Source of the DNA: Sclerurus mexicanus
Taxonomy: Eukaryota; Chordata; Aves; Passeriformes; Furnariidae
NCBI GenBank assembly: GCA_013396755.1
Contig: VWZF01003332.1
Span: forward strand, 62,001-126,000
Length of the DNA: 64,000 nt
Direction of reading: 5' to 3'
Shown: positions 1 to 13,500 of the stretch, in pieces
Numbering within the stretch: position 1 is the first letter of the stretch
Layout of the letters: each line of letters begins with the position of its first letter
Notes under the pieces: generated by a model
Told to the model about the DNA's origin: nothing
The model's input: the letters and a program-made list of their open reading frames with translations, nothing else
The model's database searches: none
Program-made: the position numbers and the translations under genes

Positions 1-3000
1 ATTAGTCCTTCCATTAGAGGAATGGAGGTAACAAATCCAAACAATGCAGACAGAGCCAAATGCAATCAATTACAGACATAGAAACAAAACTCTGATGTCT
101 TGAGTGCTTGCTCCTTGGTGGATCTGTTTTGGCCTAAGAAGTTAGTAAAACAAGACACCTTTTCTGAATGCATTATGGCCAGTGTGTGAACAACCCATGC
201 AGGCAGCTTCCAGGTGAAAGGAAAGCTATTGGTGTCCACTGTTGGTAGCAGCACCTTCCTTCTCCTCTCACTCCTGCTGCATGTGGAGGATGCTGCTTAG
301 CAGATGCATCTTAGAAAGTGATGCTGTGGGCTAATTTACTGAAGATCAAAGCCTCTTCATGCCATTCACCCCCATTAGTTTTTATTTGAAACACACCATG
401 TTATGTTAGCCTGACAGTTCTGAAGCTCCTGCTTAATTAAACTGGCTGGACTTGATACTGACTTTCTGTTCATTGTATTTTCTTTCTGCTCTTATACATG
501 AGGATAAACTTGGATCCCACACTCATGTATTTGGTTCTTCTTCCCTCACACATGTTGAGAATCCTTTCTGAAGGCCATTAGATGCCACTTTAATGTTAAA
601 AAGAAATTACTAAGAAATTGTTCATATTGAGATCATGGTCTCAAAGCCTTTATGTAGGCAGAAAAATGTCATTTACTTGTCTACAGGTATGGCAAACTGA
701 AGCTCAAGGGCAGCAATATTTAAAGTGTTTCTGGTCCAGCTTGCTATGATAGGGCTTTCTGTGGTACAGCTATTGAAGGGGATGATATTTAAAGCATTTT
801 ATAACAAAAGTGTTCTATTCTATTCTATTCTATTCTATTCTATTCTATTCTATTCTATTCTATTCTATTCTATTCTATTCTATTCTATTCTATTCTATTC
901 TATTCTTAAGCTGGGATAGCTCGTTATGTTATAGTCAAGCTTCTAACAGGATTATAGACAGCATGTGAGTGTTTTAACTTAGCTCATCTCACTGTCAAAC
1001 TGAATCCAGCCTTCAGTGAGATGTTGTTTATCATCTGCAGAGGAAACCCTCCCCTAAGCAGTAGAGCTAGGAGAGGAAATATGAACCCCCTTCTTCCAAA
1101 CACATACTATACCCCTCAGTGTTCAAAGTTCCTTTATGCTTTTATTCTAATGTATAACAAGGCTTTTAAGTAGTAATAATGCAGAGAGTTGTTACAAAAA
1201 TTAATTAGCCTTCTGGGACACCTATGTAAATGTTTTTGATGCAGTAGAAGCAAACTTACAATGGCTTGTTGTTAATATAAGAGAAGTGATAGTGCTTCCT
1301 GCTAACTTGGTTACAACTAGCATGGTACTGTATTCATTTAGTTTTTAGCCTAAGATGTTTGTAAACTTAGTAGTAATGATATTTTAATAGAAGAGGATTA
1401 GTAGGCCAGAGTGTGTTAGCATTTAATTAACAATAACGTTAATATTTCTAAATCTATCACATGGGGATATGGAAGGATAAGGTTAGCCCACAGAGTAAAG
1501 TATACTTTGCAGCAGTGAATGACAGATATTAATAGCTAGATCAGTTTGATGGACTGTAGCCTCTTCTCTTGTCACTGCCAGAGGCAGACTGGTGGGCCAG
1601 ACGAACTGCTGCTCTGACCAGTAGATCCATCTGCTCTTCTGAGTCAGCCATGCTAATAACTTGGACCTGAATTTACTTGGGTCCTCTCCACTTCCTGCAA
1701 GGTCAGGAGAAAATGTGACAGTAGAGCAGGTGATGCCACAGCATGGCATCAGGGATACAGAAAGCAGCATAACCTGGGAACTCAACTGGCATGCAACACT
1801 TAAAAATAGTGTTTTTAGAGAGAAGGACATACAGAATGGAAATTCTGAAGCCAGAGAGTGGAGACCCAGGTCACCAAGTTCAGGACAGATCCTGTGTCCC
1901 CTGCAGAGTTGGTGTGGGGCAGGTGTGGGGTTGTGATCTCTTAGACCTCTTAATTACCTTCAAGATAGTTCTTCCAGCTCATCCCACTCAGTCATTTTGC
2001 CTGCTGTGGCTGCAACTTCCTTAGTTTCTATTAGAGGAAGGTGGCTGTTGTTTCACATTCATCAAGGTGAAATTTCTGGTGGCAGGCATTTGTCTTGCCA
2101 TCAGCCCAGATTTCCTTAGTCAGCTTATTTGCTTTTAGTAAGATAAACTGCGATTCTCTTCATGTTACACCTAATGTCATGTCTATGGGAAAGTTATGTA
2201 TTATACTTTGCACTTTGCACAACTGAAAGGTGAGCTCTTACCTGAGATGCACTGTCTGGAGTGGTCATCTGCTCTTCTGCTGAACTAATTCCTAAGAAAC
2301 AGAAAAATATCCCTGCACAGGTAGTAAACACAGAAAACATGTTTGTCATGAGCATGGTGAGGAGCCAAGATGGAGGTATAAGAGGAGATACTAGTGTCGA
2401 TAGGACCTTTTTAGTGGCAGCTACTATAGATCAGCTCCAACCATGTAATGTGACCTTCAAATCACTTCTTGCTTGCTCTGCTCTGAAGTGCTTGGCTGAA
2501 GTGGGGAGATGTTATTCCCTCTTCCTGACAGGGACAATAGAGCCTCCTATGAGTTGGGATTCAGTTTAGTCAGGGGTAGAAACTTTTGAAGCCACATCAA
2601 CTTATGTATCACTGGCCCCAGGGCTACTTAGTAAACAACTAGCTGACACCATGTGTCATTTGGTTTAAAGCCAGACAGAAGTCATCCGTACGGATTTATG
2701 TAGGCACTCAGACAGCTGTCAGAACAGATTACTCTTCATTTGTTACCTGACTAGGTATTACATTTGCAGGCCTTCTTGGAAGTCTGTCATGTATTAAAAA
2801 CATGAAAAAAGAGCCCATAGAGTTCAGTTATCATGTTTGCCTTCCCACTTGCTTGTGGGGAAAAAGTGATTTGGTTTTGCAAATGAAGCCAACAGAGATA
2901 GTTAACAGCAAGAAAACCCTGCAAGGAAAATTGTGTGCACCCTTCAAGTGTATGTGCCACACAGCCCTGAGACAACCTGCACTGACCAGCAAGTCAAGTA

Positions 3001-3999
3001 TGCCAGGTGACTATATCTGAGAGTTTTATTGACACTTCAGCAAACTGCTCCCGAATGAACCACCAGCCACACTTACAGATTATTTGAGTTTGAACTCTGG
3101 GCATTTTTAAGGTCAGAATTGTTCTGGTACTTTTGTTCTATTTCTTCTGTTGCATTTAAAACACACTTTGCTTTGTGTTTTGCTTGATATAGTATCAACT
3201 ATCACAAGATGAAGCCTGTTCTCACCTCTGTCTGATGGACTGTTCTTTCACAGTGAAGAATTCCCCAAGTTTGGAGATTCAATGGCTGCTGGGTGTACTG
3301 AGCCTGGCTGGGATGAAGCCTGTAGAGTGCTGTGCTTTGGACTGATGACTGAAGAATTTAATAACACACCAGTGTGGTGGCTACTGCTAAACAGTGCCTG
3401 AACAGTGCCAAGGTCTTCTGTCTTTCTCATTCTGTCCCCACAGCTGGGGGTGGGCAAGAAGTGGGGAGGGGACACAGCTGGAACAGCTAACCCCAACTGG
3501 CCAAAGGGATATTCCATACATACTGTGTCAGGATCAGAAATAAGGAGGAAGGAGGCAACTGTAGTAACAATTAACCATCATGCATACTGAGGCCATGCCT
3601 TCCAGAAATGGCTGAATGTCTGTCTGTCAAATGGGAAATTGTGAATTAATTCCTCATTTTACTTTGTTTTCACATACAGCTTTTGTTTTCCCTACTAAAG
3701 TAATTTTAGCTTGATCCACAAGTTTGTGGACTGCAGTTGACCCAGCACACTAAATTGTGTGGGACTACATGAATCAGACTCAATGGATACTAAATGTTTC
3801 TTTCTTTTTAGGAAAAATCATTGGGTGTGCCTTTAGACAAACACTAAATAGAACATGCAACAAAGACTGCAAACACTACAGCAAGAAGTCAGACAGGGCT
3901 CTGGGTTAGAGATGGAACAGATTGACCATTGAAAACACTTGACTCCTCTGCACAATGTGGTCATTGGTTTTACTTCTTTTACCTCTAAAGAATGAGTCT
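1..3999. other. Non-coding region downstream of TAGLN3
   Basis: Apart from the microsatellite at 813-906 I see no exon with family signature, no repeat of clear type and no CpG island. TMPRSS7 is expected further left from mammalian gene order, but none of its domains was recognised here. Confidence 0.6.
813..906. repeat. (TTCTA)n microsatellite
   Basis: About 19 near-perfect tandem copies of a five-base unit. The frame across it yields the repeated peptide FYSIL, which is only a by-product of the repeat. Confidence 0.98.
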
Positions 4000-4438
4000 A
4001 AGAAGTGTCTTTAATTTATCTTTATTCTTAGGTCAAACAATATCATCACTGAATTGAAGAACGAGGTTACTGGTTGAAATACAAGTGCAGTGTGAGACAA
4101 ATATGGAAGATAACACTTTGCAAATAAATTAATACAGAATAATTGTCTTTGCATAGTTCAGAAGTGAAAAGTAGGAGGCAGCAGTGCGCATGTGCTGTGA
4201 ACTGACACACACCACCACAAAAATCTAAGTTCTTAGATGAACTCTTGCAGCTGCAAAGAAAACAAACCAAACCAAAAATCCCCCAAACCTTAGAGAGGAC
4301 TAACTATTAAAAATCAGGCAGAAAGGGAACTAATGAGCTTTTTTGTTTGGTTGGTTTTTCATTTTGGTTTGGTTTTTTGTTTGTTTCTTAATGGATCATG
4401 CAGCAGAAAGAGTGTTTTCTCCACAGACAGAGATGCTT
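4000..4438 (-). other. TAGLN3: TAGLN3 3' UTR with candidate poly(A) signal
   Basis: The first AATAAA on the minus strand after the stop is at 4026-4021, giving a 3' UTR of roughly 430 bases. The segment includes a T/G-rich plus-strand tract (4340-4388), which is A/C-rich in the transcript. The cleavage position is inferred from the hexamer only. Confidence 0.45.
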
Positions 4439-4580
4439 TTAGATAATCTGCCTTGGCATTCCATAGCCTGTCATACCCGACTGTGATGCTCCTTTGTTGC
4501 TGCCCATCTGAAGGCCTATTACGTTCTGTCCCTGACGAAGCTGCTCTTCTGAAAATCCTCGTCGATTCTGCTGTGCTTTC
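4439..4580 (-). CDS. TAGLN3: TAGLN3 last coding exon (calponin-like repeat)
   Basis: 142 coding bases after a T-rich acceptor ending GGACAG. Encodes KAQQNRRGFSEEQLRQGQN, then the calponin-like repeat and the stop TAA at 4441-4439. In the acceptor the T run is interrupted only once over about 16 bases. Confidence 0.95.
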
Positions 4581-7500
4581 CTGTCCAGATACAAAAAAAA
4601 AAAAACAAAACATACACACATGCCATCATTCTCCATACACTCAGAGGACCATGAAAAGCAATCTGAAATTGGCTCATGTTCCTTGTAATGTCATTCTCAC
4701 CATCCCATGTGCTGGACAATACTGGCTGGGCTAATTGCTGCAGTTAGAAGTAATGCTCTCATCAAGCCTGCAACAGTTCACACTTTCACTGTAGCCCTTA
4801 TTCCAGAACCCCAAGGGACTTCCCCAGCAGCTATGATAGGTAAAATATTTATCTAGTGCTGTAAGACACAAAATAGGGTTAATTTGTGTTAAGCCCTATA
4901 GCTCTTAACAGCTGTAATCCATGGGATCTGATCAGTGAGACACTTACCTGTGCTATACTACAAGTTGATATCCATCTCGAGCAACAGTACAAATTAGCAT
5001 AATTTAGGTCAGTGGAGTAAATAAGATCTGAATGTCCCCAGAGCAACAATGGGTTGGTGAAGGGACTTGATCATTTTTGTAGAGTAGGTGATGGTTGCCC
5101 ACAGGACAGAACAATTGCTCTGTTTCCATTTCTGAATCTCTCACCTCTAAGCAATAGACTTTTCCTTTTGCACCTGTGTCTTAACTGTATGACAGTCCTT
5201 TATCTTCTGTCAAAGCATACTGACTACTTCTGTTAAGTGTCCCGGGTCTCAAAAGCCCTTTAAATTAATGACCCTTTGTTGGACTGTAAAAAGAGCCTTT
5301 TTCTCCCTGAAAATAGCACTGAGGGCCATAGTGGTAAGGAAGAAACACTAAAGTTCACACTCTGCTGCCTTGCAAGAAACTGCACAACTTGGATTAATTT
5401 TTCATTTATACAAGGTGGAGAAAACAAGCAATTTACATGGGAAGAGGATCCATCTCTTGCTGTCAAATGAGCCATATGAATTGGCAGAGCTCCAGACTGA
5501 AGGAGGCTTTCCACCCACTGGTCTCTACTCCCACCCAAGTACAAACCTTTTCCTTACTGCGTCTGTTTGCACTGGGATCCGGTTACACTGCAATATGGCA
5601 TGGAGTTACAGTTCCCCTTTTCTCTCCATCCCACCACTAGATGAGAATTCTAGATTTGGTACCTGTTGTGATTGAAAACCTTCAACATGATCCTCTCTGT
5701 GAGGGCCAGGTCCTGTACTGTGCTGAGAACACTGGCTCAAGTCCAAAAAATGCACCTAAACTCTTTGCTAGGCTCAGGGTGTTCAGGACACTGTGGGAGA
5801 AGAACCCATGTCCACATGAAAGCCCAGCAAAGCAGAAAGGTGAAAAAGATCCACAGGAAACTAGTACTGACCAGTCATTTTTCAGAATGGGTCTTCAGTG
5901 GTAATGTATAGACTAGTAAGATAGCTTATAGAGGCCTAACACAGGCTCTCAGATCCCACAGCTCTTTCCAGAAAACACAAGCACACCATTTTGGACGGAA
6001 GCACACAGAGCTGTAGGTGCCTCAGGAAGCAGCCTCTCTCACTGCCGCTTAATGTCTTTTGCAGAATACTTACACTGGCATGGAACTACTATGAGGATCT
6101 CCAAAAGAGGATGTTTTTAGAACTACTTCTATTACCTAATTGAAGCTCAGGTTGACTACATCTGCCTCTCCTTTAATTAAAAAACCAGGAAAGCATTCTA
6201 TTTTGCATTTCTCTTTGCTCCTAGAATTTTCAGCTGTGTTGACAAGTACTTCCACAGAAAGTCTAAAAGTATCTGAACAGGAAAAGAATGAGAACTGCAA
6301 AGAAGAAATAAAAAAAGAAACTAGCAGGAAGCCTGGATATGCTAAAAAAAGTTGATTATATATACAGTTTGGATTATATAGTGCTATTTTTACCATCATA
6401 AGCACCACATTTAGTATATGATGGTCTTAAAGATAGCAACATGTACACAGTTTGGTTTTAGGTGGTTGGAAGTGGCCTTAACTGAGACTGTGGAAAAAGG
6501 GGCAAGGACAAGTCTACTCCCCCTCTGTGTCTCACACTGTGTCAAGTTCTGTTTGGCCTGTCTGCCATCACCTGGCATCACCCTTACCTCAAACTGAGCA
6601 AACCAGATCTGTTAACTTTTCATGCCAACTTTACACCAGTGCTTGTGGTTGGCAAATCACAGCATAACAAACAGACATGGATTCATGAACCTTGGTGTGG
6701 CATGCAAGGAAGAGGGAATCAGGCCTGGTGGGACAAGGTATGTGACACACTGGCAGTGGAAAGTTAAATGGCTTAGCGCAAGTGTGGTGTTATCCTAGTC
6801 ATGGAGGATCTCTGCATGGATACTCTTATGCCATTTAATATTGCTCTCTCAATTTAACTTAAGGTGATTAAGAATCAGCCTGAAAGCCTTGAATTATGAG
6901 TAAAACTGGGTGGCAGTGAAGAGACTTGGTCTGCCTGAAGGGATGGGTAAGGTACTCAGAAAACAGCTCCTGATCTGCAACATGCCGTAACAGCAGCTCT
7001 CCTTAAGGTAGTGGCTATAAAATGGTATTTCAGGGGCTGCAATAGATATGGATTGGCTACCCAAGCAGTACAGGCTGAACAGCCATCTAGAGGAGGAGGG
7101 GTGGGAGGTGATCCTGTCTTCATCTATGCCAATGAAAACTGTTCCCACTCACAATGAAGAGTCAAGATGAAAATTAATTTTTCCATAAAGGACTTTGTTT
7201 TAGTTACATAAAACAAATAAGCTTGTCTGGGTCATAGTGATTTCATGTCTGGTTTATATTAAAGCACGTAACTGGATTTGAAATCAATTTTAAACGTATA
7301 TTCCAGGAATATAAATCTATTTGTGCCCTGTATTAAGGTAATGTAACCTGGTTTCATATAAACAATGCATAGGAGTTTGCATTTATTCACCTAAAATTCA
7401 AGTCTCCCTTAGACTCAGTTTAACCAGCTCAAGGTTTAAGACAAGGTGAAGTTTGCACTGTTTTTTCTGACCCTCTCCTACAGATCAGAAAATTTAAGGA

Positions 7501-10500
7501 AAGAAAAGACAAGCAGTCAGCGTGCTTTTTGCTAACATGCCTCACACATTTCCATGTAAGAAATACTCTTGGATGGCAGAATCTCATGACAATAATATGC
7601 CTGTGGGGCAGGAGGGCTAACTGTGGGAGAATTTCCTTTTCTTCCTGTCCCTGCTTCTCAGCTTCCCTAGCCAAAACAAAAGGAGGTTCAGAACAAATAA
7701 ACAGCTTTGCCAAGAGAGAGAATTCTTCACAGATAAGTGATACTCCCCAAGAAAAAAGAAGACTAGGAAATGATACAACTTTTGGTTTGATGAAGAAGGG
7801 ATAAAGGCTTCATTCCTTCTCTTTGCTCAGTAAAGGGCTCCACTATATGGGGGTTTACAGACATCCATAACAGCCTTGTCTTCATTGGACTTTCTGTCTG
7901 CTATCAGATGTGAGGCAAAAGTACACTTTAGCTGCCAGCTACTCTTAGGACACACATATCTGCATGGCTGCTATCATTTTCATTCACTTTTATTCATAAA
8001 ATGGTTATAGAGGATTAGCTGAAGCTTCTGAATAGATTAATGTAATCAAAACCTGTGACTGAATTTCCTAATTATTCTTACTTTCCTTCTAGGGAACAAG
8101 GATCAGGGCTAATGTCTGTGAACAAGAAAATTATGCATCTTCTTCAGTGACCCGTGCAGGAACCTCATGCAGTAAGATAGCTATGCTACAAAGGTGCCTG
8201 GAGCAGGATGCTACACTCCCTGGGTAGACTACCACAGGTCAGCCATACAATAGGGTCCCCACATAAACACGTCCACACCACCACAGCCTTCAACAGCCTT
8301 GATCAAAAGGGGCACCTTCAGGAGGAAACCAGAGCTGGAGCCACAGGCAGTGTGCTCCTTGGTACTGGTACCAGTAGTGTTCTCCCAGCTCATGTAAGGT
8401 GGCATAATGGGGTACACAAGAAAAGGTTGCAGTACACAGCTCCCACAAGGCTCCTCCCCAAGCAGCCCTGGTGTAACGAGGCAATTGAGATATGGTAGGA
8501 CATACAGCTAGAAAGCTGGGAGCCAGGGAAGAGTAAAAAATGTTGCTGCCTGTGCCTTTGCTTCCCTTCTGTAGACTCCAGTGAGAAAATCTCTCCAGTA
8601 CAAGGAAACTTTGGAAAGATTCATCCTTTTCTTTCCTAATAAATTTCCTTTAATTCTAAAGGTAGACAATATTACCAGGGAAGATAGCTCTGAGCAGCTC
8701 TGGACTTTACCTGTGAAACCAGGATGGATCTCCTTTGTAGCAGCCATCATTCTTGGTGATTGCCAAACTGCCTAGAGCCATTAAGGTTCTCTGCACTGCT
8801 GCCATGTCCTTCCCTAGAAAGCCAGACAGTGAAATTAATATAGAAATCCTTGCACAACAAATAGCTTGGCACACCGATAAATAGTGTTATCCAACATACT
8901 AACTAACTTGCTCAGCTCCCCTGAAGAAGTGCATTAATAGCACTATAAATACTATTTTACTATTGCTAAAATGGAGGTGCTGGCATGCAAGAGCTTATTA
9001 AAAGTCAACAAAGGGATAGCGTTAAAGCGAAACTTAATTATTCAGACACTTCCAGGTTTCTAGGCCTTTAGTTATTTTAATGCCTTTCTCCATACCATTT
9101 GAAGTCTATATAATCCTCTTAGCAAAATTTTCTCCTAGGAAGAGATTACTCTGGTGTACAAATAATGGTAGTAAACTCAATAAAATGTAGCTAAAGGAGA
9201 ACAGTGCGTTAAATAACAGTGCTGTATCTCAGTTCATTCAGAGTAAGGTTGATCCGTGTGCTAACAGAGTTCACAGCAGTCCTGGTGAGCTTCTATACAG
9301 ATAACTTCTGTCAATTCTTCCCAATTTAACCATCAAATCACCTCGCTAATCCTTCCTACTGGCTTCAATTGTATGCAGTTTCATGCCTTCAGTTTCTGCC
9401 ATCCAGTCCACTATTCTTCCACTTTCTCCCCACACTATCTTACTTCATTCTTCAGTTCAAAAAGTCACGGCTTCTCTTATCTTTAGCCAAATAAAAGTCA
9501 AATAAATGCATTACCCAACCCAGATATGCTAACTTTTGGAAAACTTTCTAGACAAAATGAGTTTGCAGCAGGTATTTCCAATTATGTGAGGTGGTAAGTT
9601 GTAAGAAATCTGCCTTCTGCAGAAATCCTTCTTCTGAAATCCTTCCATAAGTGTTTCTATGACTCCCCTCCCCTTCTTTCCATTCCAGTTCTCCCTCTTT
9701 CCTAAAGTAATGTATCTAGTTAACAGATCTGATTATGGTTCTTCACACGTGAAAACAAGTAATTCATAAAAACATGAGACTTGACAGACATGATGATAAC
9801 AGATCTCAGAAATACCTCCAGTGGCCCAGTATCAATGTAGACCAGCTGGAGTGCAGATGCACTCCCTGTGTTTATGCTGTGCATCAACTGTTTGATTATA
9901 GGCAGATCCAGTCTGGGACTTTGGTTCATACAAAGCCAAATGCCTACACTCTGCCTGAGGTCAGGAAGACATCCTTAAGCTGAAAACACCTATCAGCTTC
10001 CAATTGTGGCTGTCATACAGACTACTAAAGTTTATAGGAATCCTATCTGCAGGGGCCCATTTGCTCAGAAAATACATTGTCAGTCACCCAGAATCCTCAT
10101 TTTACCATATTTGTTAATACAAACTGCATCAGACAAAATCCTTGCTTAAGGAGGGCAGCTGAAGATCTGACATCCCACATGTGCACGTACACAGGCACAC
10201 ATGGAAGAGAGCAAGGCAGAAACACTCAGAGCTCCCCGAAGCAGCAGATGTACCATATGCTGTAACAGATGCCGCATACAATGTCCTTGGGATGCCTCCC
10301 ATATAACAAGGAGTGTGGCGACTGATTGGGATGAAAAGGGATGTGGAGAAGGATTTAAAAGTTAATAAGCTGAATAGTGATGGCAAGCGAAGAAAAAGAA
10401 ACAAAAGACAGGCAGTGAAACATGATGATCAGCCTTGCAGAGCCATCTGGCAGCCCCCCCACGCTCTGTGTTCAGCTCTGCTTTATTTGTCAGTGATGAG

Positions 10501-13500
10501 TGGGAGATGCTGCAGGGAAAAAAGAGTGAGTGGGAGCTGAAAAACACATGACAAAACAAAGCCATGGCCATGGCTCTGCTCTGCAGAGATTTCTTGCTGC
10601 ACATGACAGGTGCTGTGGGTGAGGAAAGACCCAAAATCCAAATAGTCGTGTCACTTGCCCTCTTCCAGCAAAGGATATAAGGAACTCAATGGTCAGCCTA
10701 AACAAAACCACTGTGAAAAATTTTAAATTTCCAGTGAGAAAATCATCTAATGCTGCAGCCACCTGACAGAAAGGATCATACACATTCTCTGAAGCCAGAC
10801 TTGACTCTGGCATTGCAGTGAATGTTAGTGTCTTGCCTCAACTCCAGTACTTGTTTATTGGCAGCCACATGGTCTGCCCACCTGGCCCACAGCTTCAGCC
10901 TCCCTGAATCGTGCTGCAGGGACCCATCTTCAATGTCCTCTGCAGCATGCTTTGAACAGCACACCCTTGTAGAGGAACTTGGCACTGCCCATGCAAGGAG
11001 GAAGGGGCATCTGCTCCCTTTTTAAGCCTTTCTCTTTGGGGGAAAACCTGTCTGGAAGGCCCTCTTCTCCAAGTTCAGAAAAGGGAAAGTTCAAACACAA
11101 AGATGGAGAACTGCTCTGCAGAGTATTCCTGAAATGCTTTTGTGTAAATGTTGAACAAATACCCAGAGGTGCAGCTGACTCTTGTCTGCCTGGAAATATA
11201 CCAAGGAGGTGTCTGTAAAAGGCAGTGAATATAGGATCTTGGACATGGATTAGGGAAAGCTGCTCAGCACAGAACATTTATGTGAGAAAGGGCCAAAAGA
11301 GATGTGATACTTCCCCTGGACCAAGAAGTCTTAGAGATGAAGAAAAATGCACCAGATGGACTTAGTGATTTTGAAACACCCAACAGCAGATCGCATCCTA
11401 AAACATTTTCATTGATAATTGCTAAGAATTTCAAAGCAAAACCTCCCGGAAAACAATTAGTGCCAGGGAAAAGCTGTTTTTTACTCACACACTTTTCTTT
11501 CCCTATAAACATTGACGTCTCCCTTTCTAAAGAGGTTATGGTGTGAAAACTAGGAGTGCTACAATTACAAAATAGTGAAAAAGAGACTGTCCTTTCTGCC
11601 CAGCTAATGCATCCAGGTTCAGACGATTCAGCCCTGAAGCAGCACAGATGCTACAGGTCAGAGTTATGTTTAGACACAAAAGCTTGCAGTGACTAACTGC
11701 TGGAGAGACATGCTGTTTCATCTCAGCATTGAAATGAGCAGCAGGAAGGATGAAAAGGGAGTGGGAAAGTGAGGAGACAGATTAGCTTTGGGAAGTCTTA
11801 AAATAACAGCGACGAAAAGTCTTGTATGTCTCCCTCCTAGATTGCAAGTTGTGTTTTGACTTCCTGTCCTCTGGAGGTTACTACTTTTCCCTTACATCTG
11901 TTGAGAAAAAGTGGTGAAAAGAAGTTAGGAGACAGCCACCATCATTAGGAGCCTTTTGTCTTCAAAGCAAGTCCTTTCTCTTCTAAGGATCAAAGTACTA
12001 TATTTTCATTTGCATCGTGTGAAGCCATTATGAGCAAAGAACAGTATCTGAAATGAGTCACTATCATCCCCTACAAGAAGACGGAGCTTCTCTCTCAACA
12101 GCCTGCTAGGCTGACGGGTGGGAAGGTGCTACTTCAGGGAGGTGAAAATTCCTCCATTTAAGACATTTAAAGGTAGATTGGATGAAACACTAAAGACTGA
12201 ACTGAAAGAAACAATCCTGCCCTTGGACCCAAATGCACGGTTTTGTCAAGCAAATTTGACACTCTGAGACCATTACAGATCCCAGTAACTCCAGCTGTCA
12301 GTATATCCCTTCCCTCTAACCCATTCAAAATGCTCCCTAGTCTTTTATTCTTCCAGCTGTCCTTCAAAGGAGTAATCTCTTCCACATACCCCAACTGCAT
12401 GTGAAAACAAAGTCCACTTTTTTCTCTCAATGTGTGCTCCTACACAAACTATGCTGAGCAGCTTTCTCAGTGGATTGTTTTCCTCTTTCCAGTGTTTCAT
12501 TCTCATGGCAGATTTTTGACCCTTTCACGTGTGCTTTTCATTACGCTGCAGCTGTCCTTGCTCTGAGCCCTCATCCAAAGCATTGCATCACCTTGTCCGG
12601 AGAAATGCAGGATATAGAGTGTATTTGGTTAGAGCACCATGAAGGAACATATCACCACAGAATTGGGCAAAGCCAGCGACATGAATGTACAAATGACTCA
12701 GCTCTTCACTAACTAGAACAAGCAGTTTCCATTTTGAGCATGGGATGGAAACAACCTCCACCTGCCTTACTGCAAAATCACAGGACCCTGATTTTTTTGC
12801 TGTTGCCATAGTGACCTCTCTTAAAAGACTCTCTTCTTAGAGATGCTCTGCTAACATGGTATTAAGCAGTGAGTTTTGCTTCTCACTAGTTATAAATGAG
12901 GTCTCAGAAGCTTCACAGAGGCATACATGCTCCTGGGAATGCATTTTATAGCTCCAATTTAAGCATTGCTTGTAATTTGAAAGCTGCAATAAAATTTTTG
13001 TAATCAGAAAATCAGGGGTTTCCATATTTGTTATTAGAAGCTATTTACTTTGAAATAATTAGTATAGAGAACAGTTGTTTTATTAGATCTGTCGATTTCT
13101 ATCAGAATGATGGGCTTTTGAACAACACATGAGCTTGGAAAGGTTCCATTATGTCCTCAGGGTAATATAAATCCCTCAGAGGAGATAAATGCAGCACTGG
13201 AAGAACATGGTAATGAGGTAAGGCAAACAGAAACAAAAGATAATTATGTTAGAGATTATGCCTTAGATAAAATGCACGTCAAAGGAAAGTAAAATGCAGA
13301 CTGCAAGCTGACTTCCAGTTTATTATTTTTACCTTCCCATAAATCCACTGTCTGGAAAATATCTGTTGTTCTTACTCCGTAGATTTCAGCAGCTTTTAAG
13401 AACTGAGATATTTGTTCCATCTGCTTGAAAGCCATTTTTGATTCAGAGATCTTTGCAATGGGCTCATTTCCCTTTGGATGTAAACTGTTTATTAACTTGC

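Noticed and set aside
725..919. 64-codon open frame with repeated FYSIL
   Set aside because: It is the translation of the TTCTA microsatellite.
1..4000. Exons of TMPRSS7, expected beyond TAGLN3
   Set aside because: No SEA, CUB, LDLa or trypsin-like motifs were seen on either strand, so the gene probably lies outside the window.
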